NCBI GenBank assembly: GCA_030704615.1
Contig: CM060731.1
Span: 26,290,001 to 26,350,000, forward strand
Length of the DNA: 60,000 nt
Source: Takakia lepidozioides
Lineage: Eukaryota > Streptophyta > Takakiopsida > Takakiales > Takakiaceae
Direction: 5' to 3'
Below the pieces are notes generated by a model, which was not told where the DNA came from, made no database searches, and saw only the letters and a program-made list of their open reading frames with translations. Shown piece by piece: positions 22,781 to 33,723 of this stretch. The stretch's first letter is position 1; every line of letters begins with the position of its first letter. A program made the position numbers and the translations under genes.

Positions 22781-25094
22781 TTCAGTCTGACTCAGAGTCA
22801 GTACAATGTATCCCCGCTTCCTCTGCATCTAAGTCTAAGTATTTTAGAACACCGGATCCACGCTGGATACACCTACGGCTGGCCACTAAAAAGTCAGGGG
22901 ATAGGGACTCGGCCGCGTGAAGTGCCATTGCTTCGGCATAAACAGGAAGCAGAAAATTGGAAAGGGGGCTGTCGAAAACAGACTCGCCAGAATGACTGTA
23001 TCTCCTGAAGATCCACCGCTGCCTTTCCTGAAAGACAGCCTGAAAAAGTTATTACTGTAACTTTGATGTTATTGAGAAATTGAGTATGACTCCCAAAGAG
23101 GGTTTAGCACTTACTCACATGAAAAGTCGTTGTCGACCTGCTTATCTTCGGGATCGTCATCATTTCGAATTTGAATCCGATCAGTCTGTGTGCCTGAAGT
23201 GGAGCCAGACAAAAGGGGGAGGAGCACTGTGTTGTAGAGGTCAGAATCACCCTCCATGCCAAAAAGGCTTCTTCCGCCTGCCTTGCATGCATGGTAAGTT
23301 GCTCCTGCACCAGACAGGAGAACATGAACAGTTTGGAGGGGGGGATTTAAGCAGATGAAACTGTTGAAAGAAAACCAATTCGGAAGGGAAAAAACGAACC
23401 TGTGGACACAGAAAGATCGACCACCCGTGCAGAGCGGGGCTGCATGACTCCAGCAGTATTTGCATGAACGCTGGGGACTTTTCCTTTGCACCTCTCCAGG
23501 GAGTGCCATCTGGTCTCTTCAGAGTCTGACTGGACTGCATGAAGTTGTACAAAATGTCATCGACATGGGGCTCATAGGGGGGTTGACGAAACAACCCTGG
23601 TCAGAAATCTCAAAGCTGCGGATGGAGGATGGTGTCTTTGAGGTGCGAATCCTCCGCAGGCAGATCGCCTCGAACATCCTCGTCTGCCAAAGATAGCAGG
23701 TTAGTGTGGTAAACACAATCTATAGTGGAAGTGTGTACATCGGCTATTCAGAACTCAGACACAAAAAAATCATGAATCGGTGATGATCGGTGTCGATCAT
23801 AACACATTCTACTAGAGTGGAGCTGCAGAGAAATTGAAACTCATGATCAAAGCACAAGCAGAAGGGAGACGGCATACCAGCTGACCAGGGAAACCCCCTT
23901 TCACAAGGTAGAGGCTGTTCACACAATTCCATGTGCGCAAAACTTCAAACCCTGAAGACTTGAGGTATGATGCCAATGCCCGACGACTATCATTGTCACA
24001 TGACTGAAAAAGCAGAAGTGTCCCTGCATCAGAGAGGAAGTTGTTACAGAACCCGAACACCCAACTCCAGTAGTTGTCCTCGAATTTGTTCCAGCCTGGC
24101 GTCTTGCCCTTTGGAAGAACTTCTGGCACAGCCTGGCCATCCGGGATGTCGAGAATGACAATGTCGGCCGCATAAGTTTTCTGCACACCGCACACGAAGG
24201 TGGGACCTGTGCTCACCTGCAACAGACATGTTTTTTATAAGAACGATGGCAAGAATGTTTTCAAAGAACGAGACTGAAATACTGCCAACGAAACTTTCAG
24301 AGAAAAAGGAAAGAAACTGGAATTCTCACCAGATTGAGGAATGAGATTATATTGTCCCAGGTAGGGGATGGCACCCCAGTGTATCCTCTCTTTCGACTCT
24401 GCATCATCGAAAGCCAACCCTCATTAACAATTTTCATCTCTCCTGCCGAATCAGAACGGAAGGGTGTGGCTTGGCATCGAACACGCACTGAAGAGTGCGG
24501 GTATATCTTCCAGCAGTAAAGTCCTGCCCACTCTCCATCTCCTTTCATTCTCCTTCCCCTTGTCCTTTTCCTTCTCTTTGGACTTGTCTTTGTCCTTTGG
24601 CTTTGCTGGTGAGATGGCTATGACATCAACAGCCTTGTCTTTTGGTTTGCGCCCGCCTTCTTTCCCTTCTGCGGCGTTCCCTGAGCATCAGGCTCCTTGG
24701 CAGCCAATGTTGCTATGTTTCGTTGGTACTCTTCGTCAGTCAAAGGCGCCAGCATCTCAGCGTTATTGTTCAAGTATTTCATATGTGTTCTTGAAAGGTC
24801 GTGTGCTCCGGTGGGCAGTCAAGGTACCACCCACAGTCTCTGAAGTGAGAAGGACTCCAGTCCTTCAATATCCCTGCAGTATACATGGTTGGATCGTTTG
24901 CAGGGTCCGACCACATGTCAAGATAGTCTGGAATTCCGCTCAGGTGATTTCCTTCCATAAGCACATATTTCGTGTACCTGAAAAAAGGAGATAAATCCCA
25001 ACCCACAAAAGCGCTCAGTGAGTAAGATGCAAGTAGAACAGAATGAAAAAACATAGATTGAAATGGCTCTGAGAACTGCTCCAAGGACCTTTCA

Positions 25095-25860
25095 GGACCA
25101 CACGACTGCTCCAGATGTGAATGTCGTCAACGCCATTCAAAACATTCCATTCAATGATACTGTAAATACACCCTAATCCAGGTGAATGCAAACTATCGTT
25201 TTGGAATGACACAGACATAGAAGTGAATGTCGTCAACGACATTCACTAATGAAGCCTAATTATTCCTCAAATGAAGCAAAATCACAGGATGGAAATCATA
25301 AACTCGAGTAAGGAACCCTCCAGGAAAACTCAATGCACATTCATAACGAACATATCACTGAGGACCTCACAACATCACTGTATGTGAATGGCGTCAACGC
25401 CATTCACAAAAAACCAAAAAAGAAACCAATTACTTAGCTCCCAATCCATGTAAATTCAAATTGTCGCTGTTGAATAATACAGACACAGAAGTGAATGTCG
25501 TCAACGACATTCACTTTGGATTTCTCATAACAGAGCTTATCAAGCCTCCAGATTCCTCGCAAGAGGCAAAAACAATGCAGAACAACTGAATGTCTGCATT
25601 GACATTCAGCAAAATGAAGTGAGGAACCCTCACTGTAACCTCTATGGACATTACAAAAATTTACATAACTCTGAGGACCTCTCAACAACTCCGTATGTGA
25701 ATGTCGTCAACGCCATTCAAGGACATTATCAATTCTAATCAGGGACACTATAATTACACCCTTAGATCCTAACCAGGTGAATTCATATACTCGCTTAAGA
25801 ATGACTCAGACAAAGAAGTGAATGTCGTCAACGACATTCAATCTGGATCTATGATTGCAA
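25095..25860. repeat. intronic palindrome array, GAATGTCGT / ACGACATTC
   Basis: Seven copies (near 25116, 25222, 25385, 25493, 25587, 25697 and 25821) of an inverted repeat with arms GTGAATGKCGT and ACGMCATTCAC around a two-base centre, spaced about 95-165 bases apart with similar flanks (CAGACACAGAA). The array fills the intron between methyltransferase exons 25919 and 24977. Eight inverted counterparts occur at 49530-50305. Confidence 0.9.
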
Positions 25861-27699
25861 TCCTTATGAAGCCACATTTTTTCCCAAAAAAAGTAGAGTT
25901 TCAAGTATGACATTGCACCTGTACACAACTCGCATCATGGCCCACTCTCCTCCAACCTGACTGTCAAAGTCGTTGGACCGTAAAATGTTACCATCTTTGG
26001 AGAACTCCCGGAAAAAACAGTATCTCCAGGTGAGACCTCTCCACTTCCTTATGTATGCCTCCAATGACATTTGGGGAGGGGAAACAATCGAAATGTTCAG
26101 GTCCTTCAAAGTCTGATCCAGCACAATGACGGCGCGCTTTTCGAGCTGCAAATAGTATATTTGTCAGAATTGCAAATAAGATACTCATCACATACTTGAA
26201 GAGAAGAAAACCATGTTTGAATACACACCTGACTCCAAAATGTAGCCTTGTGGAGCCAGTTATCAAACACCAAATCACTGATTCCTTCCACCTTTGTGCA
26301 GGCTGTATGGTGCTCTTTGGGAACTGATTCAAGTCCTTTACTGTTTGATCTGAGTTCCATATCTCCAGCCACCTTATTTTTGTTTGTGGGTCGACCATCG
26401 ATATGGCCAGCCGGTGCAATTTCTCCTGCTGCATCTCCGGATGCACATGCTTGTCATAGTGTGTTTTGATCTGCTGAAGGAACTCAGGACCAAGTCCAGG
26501 ATCTACTATTCTAAGCTGCTTTCCGAAGGCGGACATCAATTTGGTTCTTCGCATTTCAAACTCCTTCTTTATTGCAGCTTCCACACCCTTTGATGTCCTT
26601 AGTTCCTCTGGTGTAGTGCGGTAATATTCGGATTTTCCCTTCTCAGCTGCCTCTGCCAGTTCTTGCTGCATTGATTCAAGTAGTGATTAGCTCCGAAGGG
26701 ACTACAAACATGTATTCGAAAAGTAAACAGAGTACAGACTCGGGCTTACCGCATACATGTACTCCAGAAACGCCTCTCGTGTCAAAGAATACCAAGTGCC
26801 TGCAGCTCTTCCTGTTTCGCACTTCTTGATGATATTGGGTGGTAGTACTGTCCGAAAATCATCCAGCTTCATCAGACCAATCCTCTGAATTCGGAATAGT
26901 GTGTGAACCAAGCTTGTTGTCACATGCGATTTTCTCTGTCGATCTGCAAAAACATTGGAAACATTGCATTCCTTAACACTGTTTTTTGAGGATTAATAAG
27001 ACACTACAGAGGGAATGAAATCTCCTGGATGACTTACTTGTTCACGTCGTGCATAGCTGTAAGAAGCCTAGCGATGTCGTTTCCAGGATCCAAAACCATT
27101 GCCTCCACAGCAACATGCTTGTCTTTGTCTTTCGCATGGTGTTTCTGAATGTATCCCATCCATGCCAGCAATCGGTGGTTGCCGTCCCAGACGTAGAACA
27201 TGTGGTTGCAGAATTGCTGGGTGTTCTTTCCCATCATGAGGCCCAGCTCGAACTCCTCATTGGCATCTTTCCAGCACTCATCCCAGTTATCACTGATCTC
27301 TGGAGACACTAATGTGCTTTTCCCATTTATATCCGTCAGTGACACATAAAAAACTTGTGCACCAAGTCTATATCCAACAAAATCACTCTCCAATTTTGTT
27401 ATGTCATGGGAAAGAGGTGGACGCACAACAGGCATTGATATCATCCGGCACAGAGGGATGTCCAGACGCCCTCCAGATACGAGCATGTCCCTTATAACCT
27501 CCTGAGAGTTTACCTTCTGGAATGACATGAGTTCTTTCACCTTGTCAAGGTAGTGCACTTCAGATTCATCTGCTTCATCTGTATTCTCTGAGCTTTTTGC
27601 GGACTCGTCCCATCTCCAGATCCTTTCCCCTCTGATCCTGTAGGCTTCGACCTCACAGTTTTCTGCACGATGCCATTCAGTTCTGACTGAGTAATTTGC

Positions 27700-28330
27700 A
27701 AATAGTGAATGGCGGTAACGACCATCACTCTGTCTCAAAGAAACTCACTATGAATGGTGTGAAACAATTCAGCACAATCTACACAAGCAAAGCTGATACT
27801 GCCGTATTCAAAACAAAAGCGAGAGCGATAGCGAACGGCGTTAACGACAATCACAAAAGATAACGACCTGCCGGATCGGTGTTGTGTAATGACATCTATG
27901 TGCAAGTGATTGGCGGCAACGACATTCAGTATAGTTTAGGGCGGACAGTAAGTGCAGATTATTCAGATTGACTCCATTGTGATTACCGTCGCCAGCATGG
28001 GAAGAGGAAGGACTGCTTGAAAGGCAATCAGACAGACTGTATGAACAACGATGATTGACGGTATGCCGACCCTCACTCTCTCTTCAAACACATAGGTACA
28101 TAAATCTCATGAGGAGAATCGAATGGCGTTAACGACGCTCGCAATTCAGTAGTTCCTGCTAAAGAAGGGAAGAGGAAGGACTCCTTGAAAGGCAATCAGA
28201 CAGACTGTATGATCTGAACAACAGTGAATGACTGTACCGATAGTCACCCACTCATTGTGCGGTAAACCCTTAGCAGAGGAGTAGAAAGCAAATCACCTTT
28301 GTGATGGTCGGTAGCGACAATCCCTGTCTG
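27700..28330. repeat. degenerate palindromes in the 5' intron of the methyltransferase gene
   Basis: At least eight weaker versions of the same motif (for example GAACGGCGTTAACGACAATC near 27835, GAATGGCGTTAACGACGCTC near 28125, GATGGTCGGTAGCGACAATC near 28300), spaced about 70-100 bases, lie in the intron between the first two predicted exons and reach the start of the ParB exon. Confidence 0.7.
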
Positions 28331-28543
28331 GGACATTCCACTCAATCTCTACGCATATCTTCAACAATGAAATGTAAGTTAGATAAAACTTACTGGCGCC
28401 TTCTTAGGTTTTGAAATTGATCCCCTTCTGCAGCTTTCCTCTTCCCTCTCACATCTGCTGGAATTTCTGTCTGCTCTAGGGTTTCTGGACCTTCTCCCGT
28501 TCGGCGTTCCGCGTGCTTCCACCTCCTTCAGTGTCCCTGCGAA

Positions 28544-29542
28544 TCATCTCTGCCTCCACAGGCTGGCGCACTCTTATCGCCGACTGTGTCACAGCCGCTG
28601 CCTCAGTCTCCGTCTGCTCTTGTGAATCAGTCTCCGCGTTCACTGCTGCTTGGCCCTGTGTTCTCCAACAAACGACGCCTCGTCATTTGCTCTCTTGCTC
28701 TGCGTCTCTCTCTAAGGGAAGTAAAATAAAGAGACTTTCTTCTCTTTCGTATTGTAGAAGGAACCCTCTCCAGCTTGACTACCACTCTCCCTCTAAGCGC
28801 GAAAAGTAGAAAAACGCAGTGACTCCCGATTTCTTGCGGGATTGCCTGCGTTCTTGCGTGTCTCTAGAAGCATCGGATTCCCTCTCGCGTGACCGTTACA
28901 CATAGTCGTTCCCTTATTAGTGCACATGCCAGCAATTGGTGTACAGCTGTTCGTATTCAGTTATGGATGTCTGACGTGTGTCGCCCAAAAAAAAACGGCG
29001 TGTTCTTTATTAGAACGGTTTCAATATTTAAAAATAACAGCGAATCCCAGAAATCTTGGCGCACAGTCTTACACAAATAAATGTAAATGAACGAGAGTTT
29101 GATGACAAATTTGGAATATCATACACGGTCATCCTTGTTAGCCAAACCCCACATTCGTTTCACATTTGGAACTTTCCAGGTGCGCATGATCATTGGTAGT
29201 AGTATAAAGATACATTTACTTAATCTGCAATCCCATCCTCAGATCCTGTGGCATGCTTCCAGGAAGTCGGCTTTGTTTTTGGGTTTATTGATGAGGTTCT
29301 GGTTAACGGTTTAACAGCTGCCGACACTGCTCCTAGGGATACTCTGACCACTGGGCCCACAAGAAAAGTAATTAAAATGGACGGCTGCATATCTGGAAAG
29401 AATAACATAATATGCACAGTCGTTGTCTGAGCTTCCTCCGCCATATTCTCTGCTCATTCTTCAACTGTGTTCTGGAGACATCAGTAAACCGATTTACACT
29501 AGATCTGCGATAGCAAGGTACAAACGTACGCGAGGAAGGAAG
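28544..29542. promoter_or_regulatory. shared upstream region of the MULE2 methyltransferase and transposase genes
   Basis: About 1 kb between two divergent gene starts. It has C/T-rich DNA at 28420-28800 and AT-rich DNA at 28980-29230, no convincing coding region, and presumably both promoters. No specific promoter element could be assigned with confidence. Confidence 0.4.
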
Positions 29543-32500
29543 ATGGCTTCCTCTGAAGCGGAGTTCTTCTCTGACGACAAACCAGTGCCGTTCTCCCAGG
29601 AAGTCCTTGACAATGGATTTGCAATTGTTCTGGAACATGTCTTGGCTACCCGTTTTCAGCTGCAGAATGGCTCCATCTTTTTGAGAAAGAGGTGTACGAT
29701 CTTAAAGGAAGTTGTTGAAATACTCTTTCCAAAACCGTGATGAGACGGCTCATATCAGCCAGTGGAGAGTGCGTCCTGGTCGATACAGAGTACTTGGAGA
29801 GCCTCGGCGAAAGTCCCTTGGGTCATATGTGACGCCCGGGACTGCTGCTTCGGTCGTTGAAGACAAGAGGGAGGTGGTGGTGAAAAAAGAACAGACGTCC
29901 TCCACTCCAATCGTTGAGCTTTCGGATTCTTCCGATGATGACATAAGTGAAATTCCAAATCCAGTCCTTCCTACTGTGGTTGGAGAAGCTGATGAAGAAG
30001 AGATTTGTAGTGTCATTCCAAAATTGCGGGCGATGGGAGGAATGGCTGGATTCAAAAGTGAGTTGCGGGGAATTGATTGGGAATCTTTGAAGCAGGTGCC
30101 TGTGAAGTTCTTGCCGAGACTTTTGATGGCGATATCCTATTCGAGCTGCCTCCTCCTCCGCGAGTTGGAGGTGTAACAATCATGATGCATGGAATGGACA
30201 AGAAACACGACGGGCACCCGTGGTGCAGAACAAAACATCCAATATTCAGAATGATGACAAGCTTGTTTTCAGGAGGACAGTTTGCAATGGACACCTTAGG
30301 TGTGATAATTTGAATTGCAGACACTTTCTTCAGTCTGGGGTTCATAATCAAAGCGAATGGGAGGGTCTGGCGGAAAATCCATTTCAGCCTGGGACTGCCC
30401 CTCCACCGGCAAACACTTTCGTCTGCAAATTCTGCAAACTTGTGCCATCCTGCTTGGCGCTCTGCGGAGCAAGAATGTACTATGTTGTCCACCGTTTGAA
30501 AACAATGACAAGAGCTTGTGTGCATTTCGGATTCCATAACCATCCTGTCTCGAAGGGGGATTACAGGGAGAGTGTTGAGACAGTATCGAGGTTGATTAAA
30601 CAGGAGTTCGGGAGAAACCCATCCGCAACAACATCTGCAATTGCTCTTGGCGCAAGCAAGTCCTTCTTGGAAAGCCATATTTTGAGTGAAGGGGATTCTG
30701 TGGGGACTAAACTTGACGGTGCAGCATTGGACCTGGTCATGGATCATTTCTCCACTTTAAGTTCACCTAACATTCGGCATCAGATCAATGCATTGAGAAT
30801 GGGCTCTGGGAGTCAGAGGCTACATAGACAATATTTTGGAATTGAAACGAGTGAGCAAGTACGATTACATCCAGGACAATGTATTCCCAGGTCAAGGTGC
30901 CATCAAAGTTTTTCTTTTTCAAAATGTCGACTGTTGGGGAGGGCAGTGGGGTTAGCCTCGTGAAGCGGATGCAGAAGACTGGGGACTTGCAGAACTGTTT
31001 TCTTATGTTTGATCATGTGAAACGAGTGAAGGATTGGACGACAATGGCTTGTCATGTCTACGATCCAGTGTACCAACGAGTTATGACAATTGCAGTTTGT
31101 GACATGCAATCCGAGGATACGGAATCCCAGAAGCTCATGTGGAATGCATCACTTGTGTATGTCATTGGGAGATCCGTTTCACTTCCCAGACAGTGGGGAG
31201 CAGCCATGACAATGGTACGAGGCTTCTATTTCATGCTTTATTCATACATTTGTTTTCCATATTTTTGACTCATTGCTTTCTTTATGTTGTTTCCTGTGCA
31301 CTGTTCTGAAGTGTGGTTATCCTCTTTGCAGAACATGTCCATTGAGGAAATGGCGGACATGCCATCTTGCAATTTGGCAGAAACTGTGCACAACGCATGG
31401 TTGCAGCAGTCTGGGAAACGAGGTCGGGATTTGTATGTGGCAACAACAGATGATTTGATACGTGCCTTGCAACAACAAACCTGATACCGTGATTTCTTAC
31501 GAGGTGGGGTTGGTGGCAAGGGTCCGGACAAATGGGAGTTGATGTTGCGTGCTGCAAACAGATATGGGGATCCAATCAAGATAGCACGGGCGGTGAGCAT
31601 GTATGCCCAGGGAACGCCCCTTGTTTCTAGAGTTCCACATCTTGAAGGGGAGGAGAGATTCGGCTCCTGTAAGAGGAAATTGAACACTCCACCTGGTTCG
31701 GATTCAGATTCCCACAGGGTAGACCGTGATAACTTCTCGAAGCCTCGTGTTCCCCTGCATGACAGCTCCATGTCCGGAACCTCCATTGTGGAGGAACCTC
31801 CAACACGACGGCAAGCTCCAGCATCAAACAGTGCCACTGAAATGGTGCAGGAGAGAAACAACCCCCTTGATGTGCTTGAGTCCGCATGCCCGACCACGTT
31901 TGGCACATAGAACGCACAAGTGTAGGGTCTCGTGTGAAATGTACAGCGATCAGGGCAACTAATTTCGAGAAGTGCACTTCATCTATATCCAGAGGTGGTG
32001 CCCGAACTCCTGCTCCGACTTTCACGGGCTTGATGCGTCCATACGGTCAACCAGAAGCCAAGAACCACAAGTTCTGGTTCTGCGCAGATGATTGTGCCAG
32101 ATGTGTGCATGGAACTGTGCGTCCTTCCGTAGTGATGAAGCCATCTCCTCCAACCGTTTGGCCCGTGAAGGTGGGAACACATCTCAGCTTTCAGGAGATT
32201 GAAATGCTGGAGGAGGCAGGTTTTTCCCTTGCGAGACAACCCCAACTCCATGCATGTGCTACTACTTCTGCGTCCTCCCGGGTCCCCCTGGCAAATCCTG
32301 ACTTGTGGCCAACCAAACGAGATGGAAAGCTCGTTCGGCGTTTCCCTCCAACCGCTGAACACTTTGGCAAAGTGGAGTCCGCAAGAATGCTCCAAGCTCG
32401 TGTTGGAAGCACCACGGAAATACCCGATCCAGGATATGGTCGGGTATTCACAATCATCACTTCCACATCTGTTGTTCATGACAGGACCTACGACATCACG

Positions 32501-32715
32501 GTTTCCAATTTCCCCAATTGCACATGTCCTGATTTTGTGAATATGCTATCAACCAGTTTGGGCAAGAGAGGTAAATTCATACCCTGCAAACATTTGTATT
32601 TCATATTTTGAGGAGGATGGTTTGCGATCCCAAACGTGACAACTTCATTCACCAGGTCACTATGAGTTTCAACGAGGTCGATACTCTTTTGCAGCGGGAT
32701 ACAACACATGGGTAG
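29543..32715 (+). pseudogene. MULE2 transposase (zinc finger - deleted DDE - SWIM)
   Basis: Start ATG at 29543 (MASSEAEFFSDDK). Domain order matches MULE1: a SUMO-interaction-like patch PIVELSDSSDDD (about 29905), KHDGHPWCRTKH (30200), a Cys/His finger ending ACVHFGFHNHPVSKGDYRE (about 30510-30570, the HNHP typical of MULE/WRKY-GCM1 fingers), the first catalytic-Asp block MFDHVKRV (31005), a GT-AG intron at about 31214-31330, and a C-terminal SWIM finger CTCPDF...IPCKHLYFI (32519-32600). Frameshifts occur near 29690 and 30160, then around 30790 and 31910. Near 31145-31190 the middle of the DDE core, including the second Asp and the CxxH block, is deleted; those residues survive in the second copy (47757-47963). 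Inactive. Confidence 0.8.
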
Positions 32716-33348
32716 CATGAACTATGTAATGTGGTATGTGGATGACCATGATTTGAAATGTGTAATTCACATCAATTCGTCGGCTGTGCAATGATATGGC
32801 CTCCAACTATACGGAGTGAGCTCTGAGTGACAACTTTTAGGTAGTGCACATTTGTCATTGCACCGTTCGAAGTCTACATGTCTTGCTGTCGCTATGCACT
32901 ACAATCATCTTTTGAAGATGATCCTAACTCTCATTGTTATTTGAGGAGGGAAGAAGGTCTTCCCGTGGCAGCCTTTATGGCGCACACTTTGTGAGGATAT
33001 TTTGTCGTCCTCGTAATTGTAAAAGTGAAACAAGCATTTGTAATTGCACAATGTTGGATGCTGCAATTGTAGGCCTCAACGCTCGTCTTGATTCTATTTA
33101 GGCAAGATTCCCTGCATTAATTCCACGGTTATAGGCGGCGCATGTTAATGCCGACGTGGCAGATGACGGACAGTGCCATGTCATCATTTACCGCCACATC
33201 AGCATGCTGACATGACGCTCACGCCACGTCAGCGTGTGTGCAGGCTCACGCCACGTCAGCTGGCGTGAGCGTACACTCACGCCATGTCACTCCTGCGTGA
33301 GCGTACGCTCGCGCGCTCACGCGCAACGCTCACGCCATTGCGTCGTTG
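32716..33348. repeat. MULE2 right subterminal region and terminus
   Basis: AT-rich DNA up to about 33120, then from 33160 a dense run of CTCACGCCACGTCAGC and GTGAGCGTACGCTCAC palindromes up to the terminus at 33348. The second copy has the same motifs at 45445-45640. No gene seen. Confidence 0.75.
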
Positions 33349-33723
33349 AGCATCATGCACTCTCTTAAGAATGTTTTCTTTACAACCGTCTAGCAATTCC
33401 AAGAACCTCTGAAAGAATCGTTTGGACAATCTTTCCTTCTCAGTTTCACAAGGAATTTGATTCACATCAAATTCTTTAATTCTCCAACCACCATGATCCC
33501 ACCAGATGCCTGTCACATCTGGTTGTTCATGACCCAGTTCCCCAGTATGGTCGCCAAATGTCGCGCGGCTTTTACTCACCCATCCCTTCGCTATCCGAGG
33601 CGGGAACTCCAAGATAGAAGAGTTGGAAATCTCTAAGCACTCAGCCCGCTCAGAACAATCAGTCATGACCTACAGCTAGTGTATCATGGGGGTATTTCCT
33701 ATTTGTTTTCCATCCCGCATGCA
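33349..33723 (-). pseudogene. leader and 5' end of gag, retrotransposon A
   Basis: The minus-strand open frame starting at 33666 (MTDCSERAECLEIS) lies just inside the 5' LTR and runs to the MULE2 end. It contains PDVTGIWWDHGGWRIKEFDV and ERLSKRFFQRFLELLDGC, and appears to resume beyond MULE2 at 22082 (NEMQSFAMRTL). It has no recognised domain; position suggests a gag N-terminal extension. No standard tRNA primer site was recognised between 33666 and 33723. Confidence 0.5.

Larger units (their letters stand above)
22782..28543 (-). pseudogene. ParB-like domain plus beta-class DNA methyltransferase, multi-exon (MULE2 cargo)
   Basis: Predicted exons: about 28543-28394, 27729-27038, 26943-26750, 26665-26229, 26145-25919, 24977-24330, 24216-23887, 23683-23596, 23534-23400, 23304-23115 and about 23010-22782, all with GT-AG borders. 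Exon two holds a ParB/Srx-like signature, YVWDGNHRLLAWMGY then a VAVEAMVLDP strand and LLTAMHDVNK (27250-27040). Later come a methyltransferase motif IV position, ADIVILDIPDGQ (about 24160-24130, DIPD in place of DPPY), the strand-helix NNFLSDAGTLLLFQSC, and C-terminal motif I, VVDLSVSTG/ATYHACKAGGRSLFGMEGD (exon junction 23400/23304). Motif IV before motif I is the beta-class order. This copy has single-base frameshifts near 26930, 26310 and 24780. A Lys/Glu/Asp linker lies near 24560. Expected product about 1000 residues; the true start is uncertain. Confidence 0.7.
22083..33348. mobile_element. MULE2: 11.3-kb element with divergent methyltransferase and transposase genes
   Basis: The right end CAACGACGCAATGGCG (minus strand, ending 33348) is shared exactly with the end of the second copy at 45445, which fixes that terminus. 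The left end is placed at CAACAGGGATG (22083), which resembles it imperfectly; both ends then carry dense GTGAGCG and CACGCCACGTCA motifs. The element interrupts the gag leader of retrotransposon A (reading frame before 33349 resumes after 22082). It holds a ParB/methyltransferase gene (minus) and a transposase gene (plus) diverging from a shared region of about 1 kb. Flanks (CATCTCATT / AGCATCATG) are similar but not a clean target duplication. Confidence 0.7.

Noticed and set aside
22782-28543. Bacterial contamination or a recent bacterial insertion as the source of the methyltransferase
   Set aside because: The gene has many GT-AG introns conserved between copies and is embedded in a plant-type transposon.
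22083-33348. A perfect 9-bp MULE2 target-site duplication
   Set aside because: Flanks CATCTCATT and AGCATCATG look alike but cannot be aligned as an exact 9-mer, so I do not claim it.
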